Assembly (NCBI RefSeq): GCF_015354575.1
Contig: NZ_JACAFQ010000016.1
Span: 42,348-106,347, forward strand
DNA from: Pseudomonas sp. UFMG81
GTDB lineage: Bacteria > Pseudomonadota > Gammaproteobacteria > Pseudomonadales > Pseudomonadaceae
DNA length: 64,000 nucleotides
Direction of reading: 5' to 3'
Below the pieces are notes generated by a model that saw only the letters and a program-made list of their open reading frames with translations, searched no databases and was not told where the DNA came from. Below, piece by piece: positions 8,420 to 17,518 of this stretch. Position numbers and translations under genes: made by a program. Within the stretch, counting starts at the first letter, position 1. Every line of letters begins with the position of its first letter.

Positions 8420-8496
8420 GACAGGCGACCATTATCCGCTGTCTGTTACAAAGCCTATACTCCCATCCAGACAACCCGCCTCGCGAAGCAGCCAAC

Positions 8497-9285
8497 ATGC
8501 CCCGCCAGTACCTCACCCTCCCGCAATTCGACCAGCTCCCCGCCCCGGTCTACTTCCGCTACGACGAATTCGGCGCCGGCAGCCAGAGCGCGCCGCATCG
8601 TCACCCCTGGGGGCAACTGAACTACGCTTCCCACGGCGTCATGCACCTGGATGTCGAAGGCCAACGCTTCGTCTCACCGCCCAATTACGCCGTGTGGGTA
8701 CCACCGGGCACCGAGCATGGCTGCTACAACCCCCAGGCCATCGTCTACCGCTCGGTGTACCTGGACCGCAGCCTGTGCGCCGAACTGCCCACGCAACCTT
8801 GCAGCCTGGTGGTCAGCGACATCCTCAAGGCAATCCTCGGCGATTTCGCCCGGCGCGACCTCAAGGTGGCTCGGGACGCCTGCGACCAGCGCCTGGTCCA
8901 GGTGCTGCTCGACCAACTGCACCAGGCGCCAAGGCAAACCTGCTATCTGCCCTTCGCCCACAGCGACAGCCTGGGCCAGGTGCTCGCCGGATTGCAGGCC
9001 GAGCCCGGCGACAACCGCCCGTTGGCCGACTGGGCCGCGCAGGTGCATGTCAGCGAACGCACCCTGGCCCGGCATTTTTTGCGCGAGCTGGGCATGAGCT
9101 TCGGTGAGTGGCGCCTGCGCCTGCGCTTCCTGCGGGCCATCGAGGCGCTGGAGGCCGGCACGCCGATCCAGGCCATCGCCTTCGACCTCGGCTACAGCAG
9201 CGGCTCGGCCTTCATCGCCATGTTCCAGCGCCAGGCCGGCTGCACACCGGAGCATTACCGGCGGCGGGCCCGGGCAGAGGTGTAA
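8497..9285 (+). CDS. AraC-family transcriptional regulator with N-terminal cupin
   Basis: 262 aa. Residues ~15-90 form a cupin sensor domain with the HRHPWGQL metal/ligand-type motif and WVPPGTEHG. Residues ~165-260 form the AraC/XylS double helix-turn-helix, including ADWAAQVHVSERTLARHF and IAFDLGYSSGSAFIAMFQR. This arrangement is typical of regulators of neighbouring transporter genes, and the divergent DMT exporter is the likely target. The effector is not predictable. Confidence 0.88.
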   Translation: MPRQYLTLPQFDQLPAPVYFRYDEFGAGSQSAPHRHPWGQLNYASHGVMHLDVEGQRFVSPPNYAVWVPPGTEHGCYNPQAIVYRSVYLDRSLCAELPTQPCSLVVSDILKAILGDFARRDLKVARDACDQRLVQVLLDQLHQAPRQTCYLPFAHSDSLGQVLAGLQAEPGDNRPLADWAAQVHVSERTLARHFLRELGMSFGEWRLRLRFLRAIEALEAGTPIQAIAFDLGYSSGSAFIAMFQRQAGCTPEHYRRRARAEV

Positions 9286-9348
9286 GAATTCTTGTCTACA
9301 CTCAGCTCGACACGCGCGCATCGGGCGCGCCGCCAAGGAGACCACTCC

Positions 9349-9633
9349 ATGAAGTTGCTGAATGTGCCACTGCTGGTGCTGGGCATGTTGATCGCTGGGC
9401 AAGGATTCGCCGCCACTGCGCAACAAGAAAAGATGAAAACCTGCAATGCCGACGCCACCACCAAGGCGCTCAAGGGCGATGAGCGCAAGGCGTTCATGAG
9501 CACCTGCCTGAAGAAGGATGTGCCACAGACCCAGCAGGACAAGATGAAGACCTGCAACGCCGACGCCACCACCAAGGCGCTCAAGGGCGACGAGCGCAAG
9601 GCCTACATGAGCGACTGCCTGAAGAAGAAATGA
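9349..9633 (+). CDS. psiF: PsiF-family protein, duplicated PsiF repeat
   Basis: 94 aa from the ATG at 9349 with an AAGGAG ribosome binding site. Residues 1-22 are a signal peptide ending in FAA. The mature part is two almost identical PsiF repeats (KMKTCNADATTKALKGDERK ... CLKK), each with two cysteines, so four cysteines in a ~70-residue periplasmic protein. PsiF is phosphate-starvation inducible in E. coli, with no known molecular function. No PhoB box is evident upstream. Confidence 0.85.
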   Translation: MKLLNVPLLVLGMLIAGQGFAATAQQEKMKTCNADATTKALKGDERKAFMSTCLKKDVPQTQQDKMKTCNADATTKALKGDERKAYMSDCLKKK

Positions 9634-9662
9634 CCTGCGCCTATGCCTGTGCATTGAAGGCT

Positions 9663-9692
9663 GGCAGACTGCGGGACTTTCCGCTGTCTGCC
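9663..9692 (+). other. Hairpin between psiF and the AI-2E permease
   Basis: GGCAGAC / GTCTGCC outer stem, an inner GCGG / CCGC stem and a single T-T mismatch, ending 11 nt before the next start codon. There is no T-tract, so it may be an mRNA 3'-end stabiliser or a weak translation-control structure rather than a terminator. Confidence 0.5.
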
Positions 9693-9703
9693 GTCGAGGC
9701 TGT

Positions 9704-10711
9704 ATGACCTTCACCCCCCGCCAGATCTCCCTTGCCAGCCTGGTCATCGTCATTGCTGGCCTGCTGCTGGCGCTGCCCCTGAAGCTACTCCCCAGCCTGC
9801 TGGCCGGCCTGTTGGTGTTCGAGCTGGTCAACATGCTCACCCCGCGCCTGCAACCGCTGATTGCCGGGCAGCGTGCGCGCTGGCTGGCGGTGGCCCTGCT
9901 CGGCACCCTGGTGGTCAGCACCCTGACCCTGCTGTTCGCCGGCGCCTTCAGTTTCCTGCTGCACGAAGCGGAGAACCCCGGCGCCTCGCTGGACAAGTTC
10001 ATGGCCCTGGTCGAGCGTGCCCGTGGCCAGCTGCCGCCGTTCATCGAAGCCTACCTGCCGGCCAGCGCCGCCGAGTTCAAGGTAGCCATCGGTGACTGGA
10101 TCAAGAGCCACCTGAGCGACCTGCAACTGGTGGGCAAGGGCATGGCGCACATGTTCGTGACCCTGCTGATCGGCATGATCCTAGGCGCCATCGTCGCCCT
10201 GCAGCGCATCCCCGACATCTCCCGGCGCAAGCCCCTGGCCGCAGCGCTGTTCGAGCGCCTGAGCCTGCTGGTGCAGGCATTTCGCAACATCGTCTTCGCG
10301 CAGATCAAGATCTCGCTGCTCAACACCGCGTTCACCGGCATCTTCCTGGCCGTGGTGCTGCCGCTGTTCGGCGTGCACCTGCCGCTGACCAAGACCTTGA
10401 TCGTGCTGACCTTCCTGCTGGGCCTGCTGCCGGTGATCGGCAACCTGATGTCCAACACCCTGATCACCATCGTCGGGCTGTCGCTGTCGATCTGGGTGGC
10501 GGCGGCGGCACTGGGCTACCTGATCGTGATCCACAAGGTCGAGTACTTCCTCAACGCGCGGATCGTTGGCGGGCAGATCAGTGCCAAGGCCTGGGAGTTG
10601 TTGCTGGCGATGCTGGTGTTCGAGGCCGCGTTCGGGCTGCCGGGGGTGGTGGCGGGGCCGATCTACTACGCGTACCTGAAGAGTGAGTTGAAGCGGATGG
10701 AGTTGGTCTGA
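9704..10711 (+). CDS. AI-2E family transporter / permease
   Basis: 335 aa with seven to eight predicted helices arranged as in the AI-2E transporter family (PF01594): an N-terminal hydrophobic pair, a soluble loop around residues 85-140, and a C-terminal group of helices with the family's FLLGLLPVIGN segment and the closing GLPGVVAGPIYYAYLKSEL. Despite the family name, most members have no proven AI-2 export role; several exchange ions or export small molecules. It lies 70 nt after psiF on the same strand. Confidence 0.85.
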   Translation: MTFTPRQISLASLVIVIAGLLLALPLKLLPSLLAGLLVFELVNMLTPRLQPLIAGQRARWLAVALLGTLVVSTLTLLFAGAFSFLLHEAENPGASLDKFMALVERARGQLPPFIEAYLPASAAEFKVAIGDWIKSHLSDLQLVGKGMAHMFVTLLIGMILGAIVALQRIPDISRRKPLAAALFERLSLLVQAFRNIVFAQIKISLLNTAFTGIFLAVVLPLFGVHLPLTKTLIVLTFLLGLLPVIGNLMSNTLITIVGLSLSIWVAAAALGYLIVIHKVEYFLNARIVGGQISAKAWELLLAMLVFEAAFGLPGVVAGPIYYAYLKSELKRMELV

Positions 10712-10719
10712 CGATCGCC

Positions 10720-10823
10720 GGGGCCGCTTTGCGGCCCTTTCGCGACACAAGGCCGCTCCTACAGGGGGGCGCGGCCTTCTGTAGGAGCGGCCTTGTGTCG
10801 CGAAAGGGCTGCGCAGCAGCCCC
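10720..10823. repeat. REP doublet, putida type
   Basis: Inverted pair with GGGCCGCTTTGCGGCCC and GGGCTGCGCAGCAGCCC side hairpins between the convergent AI-2E permease and yegD genes. Confidence 0.95.
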
Positions 10824-10831
10824 AGAGTCTA

Positions 10832-12103
10832 TCAAGCTGCGCCGTACCGCTTGCGCGCCTCGATCGCCAGCCCACTACCAATGCTGCCGAAGATATTCCC
10901 TTCCACATGCCGCGCCTTGGGCAGCATCGCCGCCACGCTGTTGCGCAGCGCCGGGATACCGCTGGAACCGCCGGTGAAGAACACCGTGTCCACCTGGCTC
11001 TCGTTCACCCCCGCCTTGGCCAGCAATTCGGTCACACTGCCACGCACCCGCTCCAGCAACCCGTCGATGGCATCCTCGAACAACGCGCGGGTCAGCTCGG
11101 CGGCCAGCCCCGGCTCGATGCGGCCGAAGTCGATGTGGCGGCTGTCGCGCTCGGTCAGCTCGATCTTGCTGGCCTCCACTTCCATCGCCAGCCAGTGCCC
11201 GGCGCGCTGCTCGATCAGGTTGAACAAGCGGTCGATGCCCAGGGTGTCCTCGATGTCGTAGCGCATGTTGCCCAGCGCCAGCTGCGACTTCTGCGAGTAC
11301 AGGGCGTTGATGGTGTGCCAGGTGGCCAGGTTGAGATGGTAGCTGGTAGGCATCAGCGCACCGCTCTTCATCCGGCTGCCGTAGCCGAACAGCGGCATCA
11401 CGCCCTGCAGGCTCAACTGCTTGTCGAAGTCGGTACCGCCAATGTGCACGCCGCCGGTGGCGAGTATGTCGTCCTGGCGCTCGTCGATGAGGTGGCGCTC
11501 GGGCGACAGGCGGATCAGGGTAAAGTCCGAGGTACCGCCGCCGATATCGACGATCAGTACCAGCTCTTCACGGCTGATGCCCGACTCGTAGTCGAACGCC
11601 GCGGCGATCGGCTCGTACTGGAACGACACGTCCTTGAAACCGATCTTGCGTGCCACCTCGGCCAGGGTGTCCTCGGCCTCCTGGTCGGCGGCCGGGTCTT
11701 CGTCGACGAAGAACACCGGGCGGCCCAGCACCACCTGGTCGAACTCGCGGCCGGCGGCGGCTTCACCGCGCTTTTTCAGCTCGCCGATGAACATGCCCAG
11801 CAGGTCCTTGAACGGCAGGGCGCTGCCCAGCACGCTGGTGTCGTGCTTGATCAGCTTGGAGCCCAGCAGGCTCTTGAGCGAGCGCATCAGGCGGCCTTCG
11901 TAGCCTTCCAGGTACTCGTGCAGGGCCAGGCGGCCGTACACCGGGCGACGCTCCTCGATGTTGAAGAAGACCACCGACGGCAGGGTGATCTTGCCGTCTT
12001 CCAGGGCGATCAGCGACTCGACGCCCGGGCGGTGCCAGCCGACCGTGGAGTTGGAGGTGCCAAAATCGATGCCGAGGGCGCGGGCCGGGGATACGTCAGA
12101 CAT
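10832..12103 (-). CDS. yegD: Hsp70-like chaperone YegD
   Basis: 423 aa, shorter than DnaK, because it consists of the actin-like ATPase plus a reduced C-terminus. ATPase signatures are present: GIDFGTSNSTVGW near residue 11, a second phosphate motif LVLIVDIGGGTSDFTLI near residue 180, and FFTGGSSGIPALR near residue 380. Members of this YegD subfamily lack the usual DnaK substrate domain and have no defined client. It is divergent from cbpA-cbpM, with 164 bp between start codons, which suggests it may work with that DnaJ-like co-chaperone; this is inference. Confidence 0.88.
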   Translation of the reverse strand: MSDVSPARALGIDFGTSNSTVGWHRPGVESLIALEDGKITLPSVVFFNIEERRPVYGRLALHEYLEGYEGRLMRSLKSLLGSKLIKHDTSVLGSALPFKDLLGMFIGELKKRGEAAAGREFDQVVLGRPVFFVDEDPAADQEAEDTLAEVARKIGFKDVSFQYEPIAAAFDYESGISREELVLIVDIGGGTSDFTLIRLSPERHLIDERQDDILATGGVHIGGTDFDKQLSLQGVMPLFGYGSRMKSGALMPTSYHLNLATWHTINALYSQKSQLALGNMRYDIEDTLGIDRLFNLIEQRAGHWLAMEVEASKIELTERDSRHIDFGRIEPGLAAELTRALFEDAIDGLLERVRGSVTELLAKAGVNESQVDTVFFTGGSSGIPALRNSVAAMLPKARHVEGNIFGSIGSGLAIEARKRYGAA

Positions 12104-12201
12104 GAGGGGAAAGCTTCCGGAGGCAAAACGGCCGCGCAGTTTATGCCAGTTGGCTACAGAATCAAGACCGGTCGTCTGCCGTGAGGCAAAGCCAAGCGCA
12201 C

Positions 12202-12229
12202 CTTGAAAGGCTATGCTTGGCCCCTATCT
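12202..12229 (+). promoter_or_regulatory. Candidate sigma-32 (heat-shock) promoter of cbpA
   Basis: CTTGAAA (12202-12208), a 12-nt spacer, then CCCCTATCT (12221-12229) approximates the sigma-32 consensus CTTGAAA-N11-16-CCCCATNT. It lies ~38 nt upstream of the cbpA ATG. Confidence 0.6.
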
Positions 12230-12267
12230 TCAGTTGCAACCTGCACTTTCACATTGGTGATCCACAG

Positions 12268-13227
12268 ATGGACTTCAAAGACTATTACAAGATACTCGGC
12301 GTCGACCCGAGCGCGGACGACAAGGCGATCAAGGCCGCGTACCGCAAGCTCGCGCGCAAGTATCACCCCGACGTCAGCAAGGAGCGTGACGCCGAGGACA
12401 AATTCAAGGAGGCCAACGAGGCCTACGAAGTGCTTGGCGACAAGGACAAGCGCGCCGAGTTCGACGAAATCCGCAAGTACGGCGGCCAGCACGGCCGGCC
12501 GTTCCAGGCCCCGCCTGGCTGGCAGAGCCGCGGCGGCCAGGCCGGTGGCGGTTTCGAGGGCGGCGACTTCTCCGACTTCTTCAGTTCGATCTTCGGCGCC
12601 CGGGGTGGCAACCCCTTCGGTGGTGGCGGCCGGCAACAGCGCAGCACCGGCAGGCGAGGGCAGGACGTGGAACTGGAACTGGCGGTCTTCCTTGAAGAGA
12701 CCCTGAACAACGAATCCAAGCAGATCAGCTTCCAGGTGCCGCAGACCAACGGCGCCGGGCAGCGTACCGGGTTCACCACCAAGACCCTGAACGTGAAGAT
12801 CCCCGCCGGGGTGACCGACGGCGAGCGCATCCGCCTCAAGGGCCAGGGCGCCCCGGGTGTGGGCGGTGGCGCCAACGGCGACCTGTTCCTGACCCTGCGC
12901 ATGGCACCGCACCCGCTGTTCGATGTCGAAGGTCATGACCTGATTATCACCGTGCCGCTGGCCCCGTGGGAGGCCGCGCTGGGCGCCAAGGTGGCGGTGC
13001 CGACCCTGACCGGCAAGATCAACCTGACCATCCGCCCCGACAGCCAGAGCGGCCAGCGCCTGCGGGTCAAGGGCATGGGCCTGTTGAACAAGCAGGGCGA
13101 GCGCGGCGACCTCTACGCCCAGCTCAAGGTGGTGATGCCCGCTCAGTCCGACGCCGCCGCCCGCGAATTGTGGACCCAGCTCTCCGAGAAAGCCGCGTTC
13201 AATCCGAGGACTCAATGGAGTAAGTGA
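12268..13227 (+). CDS. cbpA: DnaJ-like co-chaperone CbpA
   Basis: 319 aa from the ATG at 12268. The J-domain occupies residues 1-70 and contains the HPD tripeptide (KYHPDVSK) that stimulates Hsp70 ATPase. A Gly/Phe-rich linker (GGGFEGGDFSDFFSSIFGARGG) follows at ~90-125, then two beta-barrel substrate-binding domains, with no zinc-finger cysteines. This is the class II / CbpA type. CbpA is a nucleoid-associated co-chaperone of DnaK induced in stationary phase. It is followed after 2 nt by cbpM, its inhibitor, so the two are translated together. Confidence 0.93.
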   Translation: MDFKDYYKILGVDPSADDKAIKAAYRKLARKYHPDVSKERDAEDKFKEANEAYEVLGDKDKRAEFDEIRKYGGQHGRPFQAPPGWQSRGGQAGGGFEGGDFSDFFSSIFGARGGNPFGGGGRQQRSTGRRGQDVELELAVFLEETLNNESKQISFQVPQTNGAGQRTGFTTKTLNVKIPAGVTDGERIRLKGQGAPGVGGGANGDLFLTLRMAPHPLFDVEGHDLIITVPLAPWEAALGAKVAVPTLTGKINLTIRPDSQSGQRLRVKGMGLLNKQGERGDLYAQLKVVMPAQSDAAARELWTQLSEKAAFNPRTQWSK

Positions 13228-13229
13228 CC

Positions 13230-13535
13230 ATGAGCAGCACCCTGATCGTTCAACTGGACATGCGTACCCTGTGCCAGGAAGCCGATGTCACGGCCGACTG
13301 GGTGATCGAGATCGTCGAGCACGGCATTGTTGAACCGTCGGGGCGAACGCCTGACGAATGGCTGTTCGATGACCGCGCGCCGGTAACCTTGAAGCGCGCG
13401 GTGAAGCTGCATCAGGAGCTGGAGCTGGAGTGGGAAGGGGTGGCGCTGGCGCTGGAGCTGTTGGAAGAGGTGCAGCAGTTGCGCAGTGAGAACAGCATGC
13501 TGCGCCAGCGGTTGGGGCGGTTTATCCAGATGTGA
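13230..13535 (+). CDS. cbpM: Chaperone modulator CbpM
   Basis: 101 aa. A MerR-like N-terminal helix-turn-helix fold (LCQEADVTADWVIEIVEHGIV) and a C-terminal coiled-coil helix (LLEEVQQLRSENSMLRQRL) match CbpM, which binds the CbpA J-domain and blocks its stimulation of DnaK. The ATG at 13230 is chosen because GGAG ends 9 nt upstream. A GTG at 13224, overlapping the cbpA stop, is possible but too close to that motif. Confidence 0.9.
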   Translation: MSSTLIVQLDMRTLCQEADVTADWVIEIVEHGIVEPSGRTPDEWLFDDRAPVTLKRAVKLHQELELEWEGVALALELLEEVQQLRSENSMLRQRLGRFIQM

Positions 13536-13556
13536 TTGCTTTTCATGGCAGATATT

Positions 13557-13662
13557 GGGGCTGCTGCGCAGCCCTTTCGCGACACAAGGCCGCTCCTACA
13601 GGTGATCGCATTCCCCCTGTAGGAGCGGCCTTGTGTCGCGAAAGGGGCGCAAAGCGCCCCCA
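13557..13662. repeat. REP doublet, putida type
   Basis: Inverted pair with GGGGCTGCTGCGCAGCCC-like and GGGGCGCAAAGCGCCCC hairpins between convergent cbpM and the GNAT gene. Confidence 0.95.
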
Positions 13663-13667
13663 GATTC

Positions 13668-14198
13668 TCAGGCCTTCTCGAGCACCTTGAAATACAACGC
13701 CGTAGCCCGATAAACCCCGTCCGGCCCACAGGCATAATCCGGAATCTCCCCCGCCTTGCTGTACCCCAACGCCTGATAAAACGCCTCAGCCCCGGACCCC
13801 GCCTCGGTATCCAGATACAGCATCCCCCGCCTGATCCGCCGTGCATCGGCCTCCAGCGCATTCATCAGTTGCTGCCCCAACCCCCGCCGCCGCGCATCGC
13901 TGTGCACCAGCAACTTCTGCACCTCGGCCCGGTTCAGCCCGTTGGGCTTCAGGCACAGTCCCAGTTGCACGCTGGCCAGCACTTCCTGGCCCTGGGCAAT
14001 CACCCACAACAGCTGATCGCCGCTGGCCAGGCGCGCCTTCACCTCATCGAAATAGGCATTGGCCTGCTGCTCATCGATATCGCCGAGAAACCCCACCGAA
14101 GCCCCCTGTCGCACCGCATCCAGCAGCAGGGCCACCAGGCCCTCGCGGTAGTAGGCCAGGCCTTCGTGGGTGACGCGTTGCAGGTGGGCGGCGTTCAT
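13668..14198 (-). CDS. GNAT family N-acetyltransferase
   Basis: 176 aa from the ATG at 14198 with an AAGGAG site. The acetyl-CoA pyrophosphate-binding motif A is visible as VHSDARRRGLGQQLMNALEA around residues 97-116, followed by the MLYLDTEAGSGAEAFYQALGY motif B segment. This is standard for the GNAT superfamily; the acceptor is unknown. It lies 5 nt downstream of the MddA-type acetyltransferase stop, so the two form a transcription unit with the urt genes upstream. Confidence 0.85.
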   Translation of the reverse strand: MNAAHLQRVTHEGLAYYREGLVALLLDAVRQGASVGFLGDIDEQQANAYFDEVKARLASGDQLLWVIAQGQEVLASVQLGLCLKPNGLNRAEVQKLLVHSDARRRGLGQQLMNALEADARRIRRGMLYLDTEAGSGAEAFYQALGYSKAGEIPDYACGPDGVYRATALYFKVLEKA

Positions 14199-14203
14199 GG
14201 GGT

Positions 14204-14728
14204 TCAGCTCCTTGAAGGGGGAAGGGCGTTCTCGTCCAGATTCAGCTGCATGAAGGTCAGGTCCAGCCAACGGCCGAACTTCACGCCCACCTGGGCCATC
14301 TGCCCAGTGATGGCGAAGCCCAGGCGTTCGTGCAGGCGGATCGATGCGGCGTTGCCGGTCTCGATGGCGGCGACCATCACATGTTTGTCGCATGTGCGTG
14401 CACGCTCGATGAGCGCCTGCATCAGCACCGGGCCCAGGCCTTTGCCACGCTGGTCGCCACGGATGTACACCGAATGCTCGACGGTATGCCGGAAGCCCTC
14501 GAACGGCCGCCAGTCGCCGAATGAGGCGTAGCCCAATACCCCGGTCTCGTCCACCGCCACCAGGATCGGGTAGCCCCGCTGCGCGCGGGCGTCGAACCAG
14601 GCCTGGCGGTTGGCCAGGTCGACCGGGGTTTCGTTCCAGATCGCCGTGGTGTTGCGCACGGCGTCGTTGTAGATGTCGAGGATGCCTGGCAGGTCTTCGA
14701 CCAGGGCATCGCGCAGCAGGTAACTCAT
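14204..14728 (-). CDS. mddA: L-methionine sulfoximine/sulfone acetyltransferase (MddA/PitA type)
   Basis: 174 aa GNAT protein. The segment IYNDAVRNTTAIWNETPVDL, followed closely by DARAQRGYPILVA, is near-identical to P. aeruginosa PA4866 (MddA), which acetylates methionine sulfoximine and sulfone and relates to phosphinothricin acetyltransferases. Motif A is RGDQRGKGLGPVLMQAL, and the end GVKFGRWLDLTFMQLNLD is conserved. These toxic analogues inhibit glutamine synthetase, so the placement just after the urea transporter operon fits a nitrogen-related theme. In P. aeruginosa the gene likewise lies near urease and urea-transport genes. Confidence 0.88.
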   Translation of the reverse strand: MSYLLRDALVEDLPGILDIYNDAVRNTTAIWNETPVDLANRQAWFDARAQRGYPILVAVDETGVLGYASFGDWRPFEGFRHTVEHSVYIRGDQRGKGLGPVLMQALIERARTCDKHVMVAAIETGNAASIRLHERLGFAITGQMAQVGVKFGRWLDLTFMQLNLDENALPPSRS

Positions 14729-14759
14729 GACGGCATCTCGCAAGGGAAGTCTGTGCAGA

Positions 14760-15458
14760 TTAAATGGTAACCAGGCCACGCACACCCTCGGCCTGCATGT
14801 TCTCACCGCGCCCGCGCTGGACGATCTCGCCCCGCGCCATCACCAGGTACTGGTCGGCCAGCTCTTCGGCGAAGTCGTAGAACTGCTCGACCAGCAGGAT
14901 GGCCATGTCGCCCCGGTCGGCGAGCGTGCGGATCACCGCGCCGATCTCTTTGATTACCGAGGGCTGGATGCCTTCGGTCGGTTCGTCGAGGATCAGCAGG
15001 CGCGGGCGGCTGGCCAGGGCGCGGCCGATGGCCAGCTGTTGCTGCTGGCCGCCGGACAGGTCGCCGCCGCGGCGCTGTTTCATCTGTTCCAGCACCGGGA
15101 ACAGCTCGTAGATGAACGCGGGTACCTCCCGTGCCTCGCGGGCCGGGAAGCGCGACAGGCCCATCAGCAGGTTCTCTTCCACTGTCAGACGCGGGAAGAT
15201 CTCGCGGCCCTGGGGCACGTAGGCGATGCCGGCCTGTACCCGTTGCTGTGGCTTGAGTGTGGTGATCGCTTTGCCTTCCCATTCCACGTGGCCCTCGCGG
15301 GCCGGCAGCAGGCCCATCAGGCAGCGCAGCAGGGTGGTCTTGCCCACGCCGTTGCGCCCGAGCAGGCAGGTGACTTCGCCGACCTTGGCCTCGAACGACA
15401 GGCCGCGCAGGATGTGGCTGCCGCCGTAGTATTGGTGCAGGGTGTCGATTTTCAGCAT
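14760..15458 (-). CDS. urtE: Urea ABC transporter ATP-binding subunit UrtE
   Basis: 232 aa. Walker A is GRNGVGKTT near residue 35, the signature is LSGGQQQQLAIGRAL near residue 135, and Walker B is RLLILDEPTEG. The YYGGSHILRG start and EFYDFAEELAD-like end are typical of UrtE, the LivF-like ATPase of the urea/short-chain amide importer. Last gene of the urtABCDE operon; a REP doublet separates it from urtD. Confidence 0.93.
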   Translation of the reverse strand: MLKIDTLHQYYGGSHILRGLSFEAKVGEVTCLLGRNGVGKTTLLRCLMGLLPAREGHVEWEGKAITTLKPQQRVQAGIAYVPQGREIFPRLTVEENLLMGLSRFPAREAREVPAFIYELFPVLEQMKQRRGGDLSGGQQQQLAIGRALASRPRLLILDEPTEGIQPSVIKEIGAVIRTLADRGDMAILLVEQFYDFAEELADQYLVMARGEIVQRGRGENMQAEGVRGLVTI

Positions 15459-15486
15459 GTGAGTGTTCCTGAAAAGATTGCTGTGC

Positions 15487-15575
15487 CTGCACTGGCCTCT
15501 TCGCGGGCAAGCCCGCTCCCACAGGACTCGCGTCGCCTGTGGGAGCGGGCTTGCCCGCGAAGAGGCCGGTGCAGG
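15487..15575. repeat. REP doublet, GGGAGCGGGCTTGCCC type
   Basis: Long palindrome: CTGCACTGGCCTCTTCGCGG continuing into GCAAGCCCGCTCCCACAGG, then the complementary arm. It sits within the urt operon between urtD and urtE, where it could stabilise the upstream mRNA. Confidence 0.95.
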
Positions 15576-15584
15576 TTTCGGTAT

Positions 15585-16438
<854 letters not shown>

Positions 16439-16442
<4 letters not shown>

Positions 16443-17518
16443 GGCTGGCTCCTTTTCTTCACAAGCCCGACCACGCCCTTGGGCAGGTACAGAGTGACGA
16501 CGATAAATAGCGCGCCGAGGAAGAACAGCCAGTACTCGGGGAACGCCACGGTGAACCAGCTCTTCATGCCATTGACCAGCCCGGCGCCGAGCAGCGGCCC
16601 GATCAGCGTGCCACGCCCGCCCAGGGCCACCCACACGGCGGCCTCGATGGAGTTGGTCGGCGACATCTCGCTGGGGTTGATGATGCCCACCTGCGGCACG
16701 TACAGCGCCCCGGCCAGGCCACACAGCACGGCGCTGAGCACCCACACCAGCAGCTTGAAGCCGCGCGGGTCGTAGCCGCAGAACATCAGGCGGTTCTCGG
16801 CATCGCGTACGGCGGTGAGCAGCCGCCCGAACTTGCTGCGGGTAAGCCGCCAGCACAGGTACAGGCTGGCCAGCAGCAACAGCACGGTCAGCAGGAACAG
16901 CACCGCACGCGTACCGGGCGCGGTCACGTCGAAGCCGACGATGGTGCGGAAGTTGGTGAAACCGTTGTTGCCGCCAAAGCCGGTCTCGTTGCGGAAGAAC
17001 AGCAGCATGCCGGCGAAGGTCAGGGCCTGGGTCATGATCGAGAAGTACACGCCCTTGATCCGCGAACGGAAGGCAAACCAGCCGAACACCAGCGCCAGCA
17101 ACCCCGGCGCCAGTACCACCAGGCACAGGGCCCAGGCGAAGTGCTGGGTGCCGGCCCAGTACCAGGGCAGCTCGCTCCACGACAGGAAGGCCATGAACCC
17201 CGGCAGGCCATCGCCGGCCGCCTGGCGCATCAGGTACATGCCCATGGCGTAGCCACCCAGGGCGAAGAACAACCCGTGGCCCAGGGACAGCAGCCCGGCG
17301 TAGCCCCACACCAGGTCCAGCGCCAGGGCGACGATGGCGTAGCAGAGGATCTTGCCCACCAGGGTCAAGGTGTAGGCCGAAACCTGCAACGCGTGCCCGT
17401 CGGGCAACAGCGACAACAGCGGCAGGGCCAGCAACACCAAAACCACGGCGGCGCCGAGGGCCAGCGAAACCCGCGGCCCGGCCTTTTGTGCGGCAGTGAC
17501 AAGCAGTGGCTGGTTCAT
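16439..17518 (-). CDS. urtC: Urea ABC transporter permease UrtC
   Basis: 359 aa, about ten hydrophobic segments, LivM-like permease of the branched-chain amide transport family. The YTLTLVGKILCYAIVALALD and WGYAGLLSLGHGLFFALGGY segments are hallmark UrtC/LivM motifs. Its start overlaps the urtB stop by one base (TGATG) and its stop overlaps the urtD start, indicating tight translational coupling. Confidence 0.93.
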
